Below are positions 19,528 to 28,153 of a DNA stretch of 64,000 nucleotides, in pieces (the stretch's first letter is position 1; every line of letters starts with the position of its first letter). Below the pieces are notes generated by a model that was given only the letters and a program-made list of their open reading frames with translations, was not told where the DNA came from and did no database searches. Source of the stretch: Aquirufa antheringensis (GTDB taxonomy: Bacteria; Bacteroidota; Bacteroidia; Cytophagales; Spirosomataceae); assembly GCF_004307425.1 (NCBI RefSeq), contig NZ_SEWZ01000002.1:438935-502934 (forward strand), in the 5' to 3' direction. A program made the translations under genes and the position numbers.

Positions 19528-20946
19528 AAAGGTTTCTGCGCGGTTTAGGTGGGCTTCTCTTTTTTCCAAAGGCATCTTATCCCAAGTACTGATCAGCATC
19601 GCCCAGCGCGGATTTTTGCGGAACGTTTCGCGTTGTTTATCTAGGAATCGCCAAAACAATCCATCCCAAATCTCCTGCCATTCGCCCTTCGGATAATCAC
19701 TCATTTTCAGGATGTAATTAGAGCCACAGATATAGGGTTTCGTGGTCATCAAACCTCCATCGCTGAATTGTGACATGCCATAGATATTTGGCACCATCAC
19801 CCAATCGTACGCATCGATGTACATTTCCATGAACCAGCGATAAACCGCATCGGGTTTGATTTCGCACAACAACATAAAATTCCCTAGCACCATCAGTCGT
19901 TCGATGTGGTGGTTATAGCCCGTTTTTAACAGTTTGCGAATCGTTTGGTCGATGGGTTCCACACCCGTTGTCCCGGTATAAAAGGCTGCGGGCATTTCTT
20001 TCGTAAATCCCCAATAATTCGACGTGCGCTGTTGGACCCCAATTTTGCGATACAGTAATTGCACAAATTCCCGCCAACCTACCACTTGACGGATAAATCC
20101 CTCCACGCTATTCAAGGGTGCTTTCGAAGTTGCGACATGCTCAATGACTTGCGCGGGATTTAACAATCCCACATTGATCAAAGGACTTAAAATGCTGTGA
20201 AACAAGGTCTTTTCTTGCGCTTTAATCGCGTCCTCGTAATCACCAAAAAGGGGAATCCTTTCCCGAATAAATTGATCTAATGCAGCCTGAGCCTCGTCAT
20301 GTGTCACTGGGTAATAAGTTCCCGAAAAAGGGCACGCTAAAGAACCTGGATTATTTGAGAAATTGGCAGTAACATACTCGATGGCCTCCAGGATATACTC
20401 GTTCGGAGCGGTTTCCGGAAACGGTGCCGGGATGAAGGTATTTTTCGGTATTTTCTTTCGGTTGTCCGCATCGAAAGTCCATTGGCCGCCCATCGGTTTT
20501 CCGTCTTCCTCGAGGAGAATTCCGCGGTCTTTTCGTTGCTGTGTGTAGAAGGCCGTTTGAAAATAAGGCTTACGCGTACCCAGCAGTGAGGTGTCTGTGT
20601 TGAGGAAATTTGGGCTCGCTAGCAAGTGAATTTCACCTGCGCGTCTAAGACGGCGTTCTAGCAAGTAATCATTCGGATCGAACAAGCTTATCGCGCCTTC
20701 GATGGAAGAAACCAGCGCAACTTCCGAAGCACGTGGATCTTGCGCATCGATATATTCCACCTTTTTTCCTGCGGCGCGAAGTCGGTCCGCAAAGGCGCGC
20801 ATACTCGCCCTGTGGAACAGTATTTTCTGTTTGTGGAAGGCGTATTGTTTGAAGAATAATTCAGATTCTACGACATAGAGAATAGCCGCTTCTTGAGCGA
20901 GTGTCTCTTCAAACAATTGATGCGGGAAAATTAGAAATGCGCTCAT
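19507..20946 (-). CDS. deoxyribodipyrimidine photolyase-related protein (FeS-BCP/PhrB type) lacking cluster cysteines
   Basis: A 479-residue protein of the bacterial cryptochrome/(6-4) photolyase (PhrB, FeS-BCP) family. N-terminal 'LIFPHQLF' and later '[20 protein letters not shown]', '[19 protein letters not shown]' and '[13 protein letters not shown]' are typical. The region that normally reads SDYCxxC and supplies [4Fe-4S] ligands reads [11 protein letters not shown] here (residues 416-426), and the loop before '[10 protein letters not shown]' is short, so the C-terminal ligands are missing. Cys361 and Cys407 remain. The family repairs (6-4) photoproducts or signals. The start codon overlaps the stop of the upstream cryptochrome gene (ATGA), so both are coupled on the minus strand. 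Confidence 0.9.
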   Translation of the reverse strand: MSAFLIFPHQLFEETLAQEAAILYVVESELFFKQYAFHKQKILFHRASMRAFADRLRAAGKKVEYIDAQDPRASEVALVSSIEGAISLFDPNDYLLERRLRRAGEIHLLASPNFLNTDTSLLGTRKPYFQTAFYTQQRKDRGILLEEDGKPMGGQWTFDADNRKKIPKNTFIPAPFPETAPNEYILEAIEYVTANFSNNPGSLACPFSGTYYPVTHDEAQAALDQFIRERIPLFGDYEDAIKAQEKTLFHSILSPLINVGLLNPAQVIEHVATSKAPLNSVEGFIRQVVGWREFVQLLYRKIGVQQRTSNYWGFTKEMPAAFYTGTTGVEPIDQTIRKLLKTGYNHHIERLMVLGNFMLLCEIKPDAVYRWFMEMYIDAYDWVMVPNIYGMSQFSDGGLMTTKPYICGSNYILKMSDYPKGEWQEIWDGLFWRFLDKQRETFRKNPRWAMLISTWDKMPLEKREAHLNRAETFLAQLSA

Positions 20947-22406
20947 TTATTCACGTGTTTTTGGAGGATTCGCGCCCCCTCTTGCCGGGCCTTTTTCGTT
21001 TTCCGCATCGCCCAAACCTGGTCCGACGCTGACTTCCTCGTCGCACTCAAATCCACCACCGGAACGGGATAATCTACCCCGATTTTGACCCCGTACAAAG
21101 TTTGTTCCATCTCACTTAATTTCCAAGGCTCATGAACTAAGGTAGACGGAATTGACGCTAATTCCGGCACCCATTTTTTGATGAAGATTCCGTCTGGATC
21201 GTGCGCGTATGAATTCTTAATCGGGTTATAAATTCGGATGGTATTAATACCGGTTACGCCGGCCTGCATTTGGATTTGTGGGTAATGTATACCGGGTTCG
21301 TAATCAAGAAATTGTCGAGCTAGAAAATGCGCTAAATCCCGCCAATCCTGCCATAGATTAAACACAAAAAAGGATACGACCATCGCCCGCATTCGGAAGT
21401 TTAAATAACCTGTTGCGACCACACAGCGCATACACGCATCGATGAGGGGAACTCCGGTTTGACCGTTTTGCCAAGCCTGAATCAAGAACTCATCGCGGTC
21501 TTTCTCCAGCGCTTGATAGGCCTTATTCACAGGTTCAAACTCCATACGTGATTCATCCTCAAACTTCTGCATAAAATGCCCTTGCCAGTGCAGGCGAGAA
21601 GTAAAATTGGAAAGTGCCCGTTTGTTTGCAGCGGTCTTATAGTGCTGCATCGTGAACGTGTGGGCCATCCGCATGCTGATATTTCCGTAGGCTAAATAGG
21701 GGGAGATGCGGCTGCATGCCCGCCGACTGGCCTCGGGTTTGCTGATGGAAGAACTGTAGCCAGTATGTCGGGTTTCGATGAAACTTTTCATGTATTTCCA
21801 ACCCCAATATTCGCCACCTTCTTGGAAAACAGGGTTACGCGTTTTGAATGCAAGAGGTAATTCGGGACCTTTCCATGAATCATAAAATTCAGGAGATAAT
21901 TGCAGCAAATTCCAATTGTCTTCCCGAACAAAAAAAGGTTCATGTCGCATGGTTTCTTCCCAGCGTTGTTGCCATGTTTTACGGGATTTCAATCGGCGAA
22001 TAACGCCACCTGTCCGCGTTTCTTTCCAAGCAATTTTTTCGCGCGCGCAAAAAGCAGATACCGCTTTGTCTCGTTGAAAACTCAAATCATTTCCAATTTC
22101 TTGGTGGGAGAAAATTTGGCGTATGTCAAATCGCTCTGCCAACGCCTGAAACACGGAGAGAACTTCACTATGGAAAATATATAGGGTCCCATTTCGGTCT
22201 TCTAAGCGACCCTGCATTTCCATCAAAGATTCATGGACAAATCGCCAGTGGCGGATATCGCTGTCCGGAAAAGCGATGAGGGATGGTTCGAAGAAATAAA
22301 CCAATAACACCGGTAGATCGGACGCCAAAGCCCGGTACAACGGCTCGTGGTCCGTAAAGCGGAGATCACGTTTGAACCAGACGATGTTGATGGGGTTTTT
22401 GGACAT
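20943..22406 (-). CDS. cryptochrome/deoxyribodipyrimidine photolyase family protein
   Basis: A 487-residue two-domain flavoprotein. The N-terminal photolyase alpha/beta domain starts '[20 protein letters not shown]'. The C-terminal FAD domain has '[19 protein letters not shown]', '[16 protein letters not shown]', '[20 protein letters not shown]' and '[20 protein letters not shown]'. The segment '[19 protein letters not shown]' followed by 'NTIRIYNP' replaces the usual DxDxAN active-site stretch and marks a distinct subgroup, so CPD photolyase activity should not be assumed. First gene of a two-gene minus-strand operon with the FeS-BCP-type protein. Confidence 0.9.
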   Translation of the reverse strand: MSKNPINIVWFKRDLRFTDHEPLYRALASDLPVLLVYFFEPSLIAFPDSDIRHWRFVHESLMEMQGRLEDRNGTLYIFHSEVLSVFQALAERFDIRQIFSHQEIGNDLSFQRDKAVSAFCAREKIAWKETRTGGVIRRLKSRKTWQQRWEETMRHEPFFVREDNWNLLQLSPEFYDSWKGPELPLAFKTRNPVFQEGGEYWGWKYMKSFIETRHTGYSSSISKPEASRRACSRISPYLAYGNISMRMAHTFTMQHYKTAANKRALSNFTSRLHWQGHFMQKFEDESRMEFEPVNKAYQALEKDRDEFLIQAWQNGQTGVPLIDACMRCVVATGYLNFRMRAMVVSFFVFNLWQDWRDLAHFLARQFLDYEPGIHYPQIQMQAGVTGINTIRIYNPIKNSYAHDPDGIFIKKWVPELASIPSTLVHEPWKLSEMEQTLYGVKIGVDYPVPVVDLSATRKSASDQVWAMRKTKKARQEGARILQKHVNK

Positions 22407-22454
22407 AAAATACTAACTGAAAAACCCATAGGATGTTTTCAGAAAGAAAAAGCG

Positions 22455-22462
22455 TACCTTTG
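22455..22462 (+). promoter_or_regulatory. -7 promoter element for the outer-membrane-like protein
   Basis: TACCTTTG, followed by C, is a textbook Bacteroidota -7 element, 27 bp before the ATG at 22490. A -33 TTG is not evident. Confidence 0.5.
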
Positions 22463-22489
22463 CACCGTTAAAAATCTTAATGTATCAAA

Positions 22490-23122
22490 ATGAAACAATT
22501 AATAACGCTTTGCTTTATCATCTTCGCGACCAGCACCCTGAATGCCCAAACAGGAAGCATCGAAGTGAGCACAGGAGGCTTTTCTTTCATCCCAGCCTTT
22601 ACCTCGAGAGAGCCAAATATCATCATCAATGCAGGAACCAATCCGAAGAAACGTTTGACAGGGTCCTTGATGTACATGATGCGCATGCAGAGCATGACGC
22701 CTACTACGGTGGCCTTATTTACACGTTATCGATTTATTGATAAAAAATTTAAAGCCATTGTGGGTATCCACATTCCCGCCTTCCAAATGACGGAGGAATA
22801 TAAAGTGACGAGTTTCTTCGGACGCGAGTTGACGATGTCTTATCCTATCAACGAAAAATTGACCCTAGGGTCCTTCATATTAAATGGAAATGCGCGTAAT
22901 TCAGACTTTAAAGTGACGTTAATCTCAGGAAATACGAATTACCGCCACAAGAACTGGGGATTTTTAACGCAAGGATATTACTTAACTGTGGGGGATTTAA
23001 CCGGAGTTGCTGAGACGATTTCGTATGACATTAATTCCCATTTTCAGGCCAAAGCCTTTGGCAATTACACGATCACAGACGGCCAGGTAATCGGAACCGT
23101 TGGCTTGAAATACAACCTATAA
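22490..23122 (+). CDS. hypothetical secreted, probable outer-membrane beta-barrel protein
   Basis: A 210-residue protein with a signal peptide (MKQLITLCFIIFATSTLNA, then QTGSIEVS). The mature part is rich in alternating hydrophobic/aromatic strands ('RYRFIDKKFKAIVGIHIPAF', 'GFLTQGYYLTVGDLTGVAE') and ends in 'GTVGLKYNL', with the terminal hydrophobic residue common in outer-membrane barrels. No named family is recognised. It has its own promoter and converges on the DUF4442 gene with a 6-bp overlap. Confidence 0.7.
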   Translation: MKQLITLCFIIFATSTLNAQTGSIEVSTGGFSFIPAFTSREPNIIINAGTNPKKRLTGSLMYMMRMQSMTPTTVALFTRYRFIDKKFKAIVGIHIPAFQMTEEYKVTSFFGRELTMSYPINEKLTLGSFILNGNARNSDFKVTLISGNTNYRHKNWGFLTQGYYLTVGDLTGVAETISYDINSHFQAKAFGNYTITDGQVIGTVGLKYNL

Positions 23123-23605
23123 GTTCTTTGCCTTAAAGGTCCAAGTAAAATGAAATTCGGCCACCACCTGGCCGGCCTCATTTTTCCCAACGGAAGTAGA
23201 GAGGAGCTTCGAGCCCTCTTTATTTTCGAGGGCATCCTTGACAGCTTGTTCGAAAGCGGCGCCATCTGCGCAGGTAAAAATAATGACCCCTGTCGCCTTC
23301 TTCACAAATACGGCCTCTACCTTTTCCACTAACATGCTCACCGCTGGCTGTCGCTTGTAGACTTGTCCAAAAGCCAACATCCCACAACTCATTTCCGCCG
23401 CCATCGATTCCACAGCAAAATAGATCGATCGAAAGGGATTTTGACTAAACCAGGAATATTTTACTCGCACGCCACACGATTCTTCATCGAAATGGGCAAT
23501 GGATAAACCTGCCCAAAAGGCCGCTGATAGCTTTTGGAAAATAAAAAACTTGAATAATACCGGATTCGTAATGATCCGCTTGAAAGCGGGGAAATGTGGG
23601 TTCAT
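23117..23605 (-). CDS. DUF4442 hotdog-fold thioesterase-like protein
   Basis: A 162-residue cytoplasmic protein of the DUF4442 group of hotdog-fold proteins (acyl-CoA thioesterase superfamily). Features: the N-terminal 'MNPHFPAFKRIITNPVLFKF', 'GVRVKYSWFSQNPFRSIYFA' and the helical 'MAAEMSCGMLAFGQV' typical of the hotdog sausage helix. Substrate unknown. It starts 8 bp after the stop of a kinase-like gene in the same direction, so the two are likely one operon. Confidence 0.8.
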   Translation of the reverse strand: MNPHFPAFKRIITNPVLFKFFIFQKLSAAFWAGLSIAHFDEESCGVRVKYSWFSQNPFRSIYFAVESMAAEMSCGMLAFGQVYKRQPAVSMLVEKVEAVFVKKATGVIIFTCADGAAFEQAVKDALENKEGSKLLSTSVGKNEAGQVVAEFHFTWTFKAKNL

Positions 23606-23613
23606 AATTGGAA

Positions 23614-24234
23614 TTATTTTTTGTCAGGCGCAATATAAAAAACAGTGTCTATAAAAAAGAGTATTCCGTTTTGCGTAAGCACATTTTCGTCATGAAGGTC
23701 TTCTAGAATTAAACCTAGATCTGCATTATAATAATCGTGATTTTTTGTGTTTCGGAAACCATTATTTTCCAAAAATAATTTAACAAGCCTTAAATCTGTT
23801 TTTTCGCTTGCTTTAATAAATGGTTGCTCTACGACAGCATAAACCACATCTAGTTCTTTGAAGAAACCTAACAATTGATAAGCAGTATCTGGGAAGAATA
23901 AATTATTAAGTAGGAGATTGTGCAAATAATCAATCCAAGATGCATAATAGATAGCATCATTCAATTTTAAAACTGAGGCGCCATCTTTTAAATAGACTTT
24001 TTGCTCAGCACCCTGTGAAACGTAATTTTCAACATTGATATCAGCTAACCATAAATTCTCTTGGTTAGCAAATTGAATTAAACTCTCTCTTTCTTGTTGT
24101 TTGTTTTGCTTGTACTCTTCAGCCACTGAGCCTGCTCCTTGGCTTCTTTTAAGGTAACTACAGGTTGTTTGGATAAGATGGCAATGCTTAACTTGGCTCT
24201 TTCCTGAAAGGATATATTGTATTTCATCTTTCAT
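23614..24234 (-). CDS. polyvalent-protein-type kinase domain protein
   Basis: A 206-residue protein resembling the standalone 'putative polyvalent protein kinase' family of Bacteroidota. A short N-terminal region ('DEIQYILSGKSQVKHCHLIQ') precedes an eroded kinase-like fold: 'VSQGAEQKVYLKDGASVLKL' as the ATP-binding strands with candidate Lys, 'LILEDLHDENVL' as the catalytic loop (Asp and Asn kept) and 'FIDTVFYI' in place of the DFG segment. Kinases of this type occur in phage and plasmid polyvalent proteins and in conflict systems. It may phosphorylate a protein or a small molecule; target unknown. Base composition is more AT-rich than neighbours, hinting at transfer. Confidence 0.7.
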   Translation of the reverse strand: MKDEIQYILSGKSQVKHCHLIQTTCSYLKRSQGAGSVAEEYKQNKQQERESLIQFANQENLWLADINVENYVSQGAEQKVYLKDGASVLKLNDAIYYASWIDYLHNLLLNNLFFPDTAYQLLGFFKELDVVYAVVEQPFIKASEKTDLRLVKLFLENNGFRNTKNHDYYNADLGLILEDLHDENVLTQNGILFFIDTVFYIAPDKK

Positions 24235-24247
24235 TTTATTGGTTCTA

Positions 24248-24255
24248 CAAAGGTA
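24248..24255 (-). promoter_or_regulatory. -7 promoter element for the kinase-like gene
   Basis: The minus strand reads TACCTTTG, a full TAnnTTTG match. The distance to the ATG (24234) is only 13 bp, implying a very short leader. Confidence 0.45.
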
Positions 24256-24260
24256 AGAAA

Positions 24261-24291
24261 ATTAAGCATCCACTTACTATGGATGCTTAAT
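24261..24291 (-). terminator. intrinsic terminator after the GH3 gene
   Basis: A perfect 12-bp inverted repeat (ATTAAGCATCCA / TGGATGCTTAAT) with a 7-base loop; on the minus strand it is followed by TTTTC. It ends transcription of the upstream GH3 gene just before the kinase promoter. Confidence 0.7.
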
Positions 24292-24344
24292 GCTCTATAA
24301 ATTACCTAGTTAACCAATACAAACAAAACAAGTAAACTGATATT

Positions 24345-26348
24345 CTAATAACTTAATCCATGTCCAAACGCAAACAAGCCATATCCCGGACTTTCCATAT
24401 ACCCCGGAACGTCTGATTTATTCGCCTCTACCGCAGCCTGATTCACAGGAGTCGTAAATGGCATTTTACCAGTCGGCTTATAAGCTCCCGTCACGATATC
24501 AAGTAGCGCTTCTTGCGTTGTCCCGAAAGTCGCGATGATAGAGGTTGCCTTTCCCTTATCTATCTCTTCAATCACCCAAGGGTTCGTGTAATTGATGGCT
24601 ACGATCGTGGGTTTGGCATTCAATACTTCATTCACGTGATTCACGTCGATGCGATTCTTAGATAGATTTAAATCGATTTTCGAACCCTGCGAGCTGAATA
24701 ATCCTCCTGAAGTGGGAACTAGCCACAATAGAACGACATCCGCCTCTTCCTTTGTGGACACGAATTCTAAACCAGGGTAATTAGGTTTCGACACCTTGAT
24801 CGCTTCACCAGGATTACGACCTGATTGAAAATACGTCTCGAAGTATACTTTGGTCTTCTTCGCTAAAGGCAAACGCTTGTCGTCGTTACGTAATAAGACA
24901 ATGGATTTGCGCAAAGCTAAATCGGCTGCTGCCACCGCTTCTTTGTTACCCACCGTCTTCACCGCGTCCTCCACATTCACATACGGATTCTCAAAAAGAC
25001 CTAAGTCGAATTTCTCTTTTAATAATTTCGCCACCGATTGGTTAATGCGCTCCTCTGAAACCAATCCACTCTTCACCACTTCGATCAAAGTCGTAGGATC
25101 TGCCGCACCAGAGAAGATATCTACTCCAGCGTTCAACGCTTTTTTATAGCGCTCAGGAATGCTGATATTTTCCACACCCCAAGGCATCATTTCGATAGGG
25201 CCTGTATCCGAGTTGATGATCCCGTGGAAGCCTAATTTGTCCTGCAATAAATCACCGATCATCGCTTTGTTATACGAGAATCCCACCTCCTCGAATTCCT
25301 TTCCTTTAGGAGCAGAATAGTAGGGCATAATAGCGGAAGTTCCAGCTGCAATTGCTGCCTTAAATGGCTTCACGTGGTAGTCAAACATCCCTCCAGGATA
25401 ATGCGCAAACTTACCCCAATCAAAGTGAGAATCTTGTCCGTCCACTTGCGGGCCACCGCCAGGGAAGTGTTTTGTCGTCATCGCTACAGAGGTGTTGGAA
25501 AGTTTAGCTCCTTGGAAGCCTAGAACAATCTCTGTAATCATCTTCGAAGCTAAATCCGCATCTTCCCCAAATGTTCCTTCCACCCGACCCCAACGCGGTT
25601 CAGTCGCTAAATCCGCCATATACATATAGCCTTTGCGAAGACCTACCGAACGCCATTCGGCTGAAGCCGTTTCCGCAAACTTACGTGTTAAATCAAAGTC
25701 GCGCATCGCCGCTAAACCTAGTTCGCCTGGCCACTTAGAGAAGGCCGTTACGCCTACACTTAAACCAACAGACGCATCCGTCGTGACATGATTCCGAGGA
25801 TTCGAAGCAACGATTGCTGGAATACCTAGACGCGTTGATTCGCAAAGTTCTTGTAAGTTATTGGACCATTTGGCCATGATTTCAGGCGACGCATTCGCGC
25901 GCAAAATGAAATGGCGCAGATGGTATTGTGTCACGCCTTTTGTGGTTCCCGCCGCAGACATATTGGGAGCGCCTAAAGGCTTGCGGGTGAACATATTTGT
26001 CGTTTGGACTAAATCCTCTTCGTTAAATCCTTCCGTGATCGGCGTTTTAGGACCACCTCCCTGCACGCCATTCGCAAACACTTGATCTCCGCCCATACGC
26101 GTCGTACTGATGAGCATGAAACCGAGTTTTTCTTCGACGGTCATTTGGGATACTAAGTCTTTTGCCCGCTCTGAAGCCGGCAAGCGCCAGTCTTCGTATT
26201 TATCCAGTTTATTATTTTGGTTTAAATCTTTAAAGGACAATTTCCCTATGCGTAGGGTCGGTTTTTTCATAGCGACAATAACGGGTTGCGTTTGGGCTAG
26301 TAAAGAACTAGAAGCAAAAAGCAAGGCAATAAGCACACGAGATTTCAT
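24345..26348 (-). CDS. glycoside hydrolase family 3 protein, secreted
   Basis: A 667-residue exported GH3 enzyme (beta-glucosidase/beta-xylosidase type). After the signal peptide (MKSRVLIALLFASSSLLA) comes 'FKDLNQNNKLDKYEDWRLP', an EF-hand-like Asp/Asn loop. The TIM-barrel domain has 'RWGRVEGTFGEDADLASKM', 'TKHFPGGGPQVDGQDSH' and the nucleophile-type Asp in 'GIINSDTGPIEMMPWG'. The alpha/beta sandwich follows ('VLLRNDDKRLPLAKKTKVY'). The protein ends at 'GYGLFAFGHGLSY', without the fibronectin-III domain found in longer GH3s. Single gene with its own terminator. Substrate not predictable. Confidence 0.92.
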   Translation of the reverse strand: MKSRVLIALLFASSSLLAQTQPVIVAMKKPTLRIGKLSFKDLNQNNKLDKYEDWRLPASERAKDLVSQMTVEEKLGFMLISTTRMGGDQVFANGVQGGGPKTPITEGFNEEDLVQTTNMFTRKPLGAPNMSAAGTTKGVTQYHLRHFILRANASPEIMAKWSNNLQELCESTRLGIPAIVASNPRNHVTTDASVGLSVGVTAFSKWPGELGLAAMRDFDLTRKFAETASAEWRSVGLRKGYMYMADLATEPRWGRVEGTFGEDADLASKMITEIVLGFQGAKLSNTSVAMTTKHFPGGGPQVDGQDSHFDWGKFAHYPGGMFDYHVKPFKAAIAAGTSAIMPYYSAPKGKEFEEVGFSYNKAMIGDLLQDKLGFHGIINSDTGPIEMMPWGVENISIPERYKKALNAGVDIFSGAADPTTLIEVVKSGLVSEERINQSVAKLLKEKFDLGLFENPYVNVEDAVKTVGNKEAVAAADLALRKSIVLLRNDDKRLPLAKKTKVYFETYFQSGRNPGEAIKVSKPNYPGLEFVSTKEEADVVLLWLVPTSGGLFSSQGSKIDLNLSKNRIDVNHVNEVLNAKPTIVAINYTNPWVIEEIDKGKATSIIATFGTTQEALLDIVTGAYKPTGKMPFTTPVNQAAVEANKSDVPGYMESPGYGLFAFGHGLSY

Positions 26349-26401
26349 AGGATTTTTCTTTCTTTGTATAGGAAAGCAAAACTGTAGCCATTTCTAATCA
26401 C

Positions 26402-27049
26402 ATGAAAGATCCGAATGTAGACGAATTCATACAAAGTGCCGACAAGTGGTCAGCGGAAATGGCCTTTTTGCGCCGCATTTTGCTCGACTGTTTGCTGGTG
26501 GAAACCTATAAGTGGAAGACTCCGGTATACATGGTGGGTACGAAAAATATCATTGCAATTTCTAGCCTAAAGGACCATTGCGCCTTGAACTTTTTTAATG
26601 GGGCACTGTTGCAAGACGAGGAGGGGATGTTGATTAAACCCGGCGAACATACGCAATTAGGTCGCTGGATGAAGTTCAGTTCGGTGGAGCAGATTTTGGC
26701 CAAAGAAGAGCTCATCAAAGCCTACATCCTAGAAGCCATCGAGGTAGAGAAACTGGGTTTGAAAATGGAGAAGTCCACCGAAATCCCTCATCCGGTAGAA
26801 TTAACGGCAATTTTTGATAAAAAACCTGCCTTAAAAACGGCCTTCGATAAACTTACCCCGGGCCGCCAGCGCGCCTATCTTCGATTTTTCACGGATGGAA
26901 AACAATCCGAAACGCGCACCTCGCGCATCGAAAAAAACGAGAAATACATTTTAAAAGGGATTGGAATAACGGATTGTATTTGTGGCCTAACGAAGCGAAA
27001 ACCCAGTTGCGATGGATCGCATAGAGCCATCGAAAATTTTAAAAGATGA
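26402..27049 (+). CDS. YdeI/DUF1801-like protein with C-terminal CDGSH iron-sulfur motif
   Basis: A 215-residue cytoplasmic protein. Residues 1-185 form a YdeI/OmpD-associated (DUF1801 plus YdeI tail) protein, with 'LTPGRQRAYLRFFTDGKQSE' as the typical YdeI segment. The last 25 residues contain a full CDGSH signature, CxCxxTxxxPxCDGSH, with Cys192, Cys194, Cys203 and His207, which would bind a [2Fe-2S] cluster by three Cys and one His. The extension is much shorter than a free-standing CDGSH domain. Redox or iron sensing is a possible role (inference). Confidence 0.82.
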   Translation: MKDPNVDEFIQSADKWSAEMAFLRRILLDCLLVETYKWKTPVYMVGTKNIIAISSLKDHCALNFFNGALLQDEEGMLIKPGEHTQLGRWMKFSSVEQILAKEELIKAYILEAIEVEKLGLKMEKSTEIPHPVELTAIFDKKPALKTAFDKLTPGRQRAYLRFFTDGKQSETRTSRIEKNEKYILKGIGITDCICGLTKRKPSCDGSHRAIENFKR

Positions 27050-27076
27050 CGTTTACAAGTCGTATGCATGACGTTT
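27046..27076. repeat. ATGACGTTT direct repeat upstream of XRE regulator
   Basis: ATGACGTTT occurs at 27046-27054 and 27068-27076, a 22-bp period equal to two helical turns, just before the XRE-family gene at 27109. It could be an autoregulatory operator; only spacing supports this. Confidence 0.3.
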
Positions 27077-27108
27077 TTTGCACCAGATTTTAATCTCAAA
27101 TTTGCCCT

Positions 27109-27597
27109 ATGAATTTTGGAGAACAATTAAAAGAAATCCGTACCACGAAAGGACTCACTCAAATCGAATTATCGGAAAAGAGTGGCGTCGCTTTGCGCAC
27201 CGTTCAACGCATGGAACGCAACGAGGGCAAGCCTAGTTTGTATTCGATGAATGCGATCGGCGAAGTTTTGGGGACGAATTTGACCTTGTTGTATGCTCCG
27301 GATTTGGAAACCGAAACACGAAATATTATGGAAAGTACAGACCAACAATTGTGGGCGATTGCGAGAAGCCGTGCCAAATTCAAAAGGAGCCTCGGTTCTT
27401 ATTCTATCGTCATCCCTTTTCTGTGGGTTATTTGGTTTTTAACCTCACAAGATAAAGATATTAATCGCATACCATGGCCTATCTGGCCTATGTTAGGCTG
27501 GGGTATAGGTCTAGCCATTCAATACCTGAAAGCGTATGTAATTGAAGTCGGATCTTTAGAACAACGGGAATACGATAAGTTGAAGAAAGGCGAATAA
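27109..27597 (+). CDS. XRE-family HTH regulator with C-terminal transmembrane segments
   Basis: A 162-residue protein. The N-terminal Cro/CI-type HTH ('GLTQIELSEKSGVALRTVQR') is followed by an Arg/Lys-rich linker and two hydrophobic helices ('YSIVIPFLWVIWFLTS' and 'WPIWPMLGWGIGLAIQYL'), which resemble the 2TM domain found in Bacteroidota. A membrane-anchored HTH regulator is implied; signal unknown. It lies 59 bp upstream of the third molybdenum hydroxylase operon in the same direction, separated by a 9-bp inverted repeat. Confidence 0.85.
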   Translation: MNFGEQLKEIRTTKGLTQIELSEKSGVALRTVQRMERNEGKPSLYSMNAIGEVLGTNLTLLYAPDLETETRNIMESTDQQLWAIARSRAKFKRSLGSYSIVIPFLWVIWFLTSQDKDINRIPWPIWPMLGWGIGLAIQYLKAYVIEVGSLEQREYDKLKKGE

Positions 27598-27610
27598 AGT
27601 GTATCGATTT

Positions 27611-27651
27611 TAGAGAATTTGGAGCTAATTTAGTAGCAGACGAATTCTCTA
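27611..27651. repeat. 9-bp inverted repeat upstream of the second IorA-like gene
   Basis: TAGAGAATT (27611-27619) and AATTCTCTA (27643-27651) are perfect inverted repeats separated by 23 bp, ending 5 bp before the ATG at 27657. This could be an operator or a leader hairpin that occludes the translation start. Confidence 0.4.
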
Positions 27652-27656
27652 TATCT

Positions 27657-28148
27657 ATGAAAACAATCGAACTGTCGATTAATCAGCAAGTTCACCGCAT
27701 CGAGGTGGATCCAGAAATGCCCTTATTGTGGGCCATCCGCGATATCGTGGGATTGAAAGGAACGAAATTTGGCTGTGGTCAGGGCCTGTGCGGCGCTTGC
27801 ACGGTGCAGCTAGATGGACAACCTATTCGTTCTTGCCAAACCCCGGTAGGGAGCATCACCGCGAAACAGAAAATCACGACGATTGAGGGCGCCTCGACGC
27901 GTTTAGAGAAAATCATTCAAGCGGCTTGGATCGAGCACCAAGTGCCGCAATGTGGCTATTGCCAGTCGGGCCAAATCATGTCAGCCACTGCTTTGTTGAA
28001 ATCAAATCCGAAGCCATCAGAAACCGATATTGAGAATTATATGTCCGGAAATATTTGCCGTTGCGGTACGTATTCTCGCATTAAGTCAGCTATTCAAACC
28101 GCTGCCAAAAATGCTGCCAAAAACACGTCTAAATCCACTAAATCCTAA
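27657..28148 (+). CDS. (2Fe-2S)-binding subunit of a molybdenum hydroxylase (IorA-like), second operon
   Basis: A 163-residue paralogue of the subunit at 2593-3054. Cluster ligands are Cys40, Cys45, Cys48 and Cys60 (ferredoxin-like domain) and Cys99, Cys102, Cys134 and Cys136 (helical domain, '[16 protein letters not shown]', 'GNICRCGTY'). The C terminus carries a Lys/Asn/Ala tail. It is followed after 5 bp by its molybdopterin subunit, so this is a complete two-gene module. Electrons would leave to a cytochrome or other periplasmic acceptor. Confidence 0.93.
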   Translation: MKTIELSINQQVHRIEVDPEMPLLWAIRDIVGLKGTKFGCGQGLCGACTVQLDGQPIRSCQTPVGSITAKQKITTIEGASTRLEKIIQAAWIEHQVPQCGYCQSGQIMSATALLKSNPKPSETDIENYMSGNICRCGTYSRIKSAIQTAAKNAAKNTSKSTKS

Positions 28149-28153
28149 GCCTT

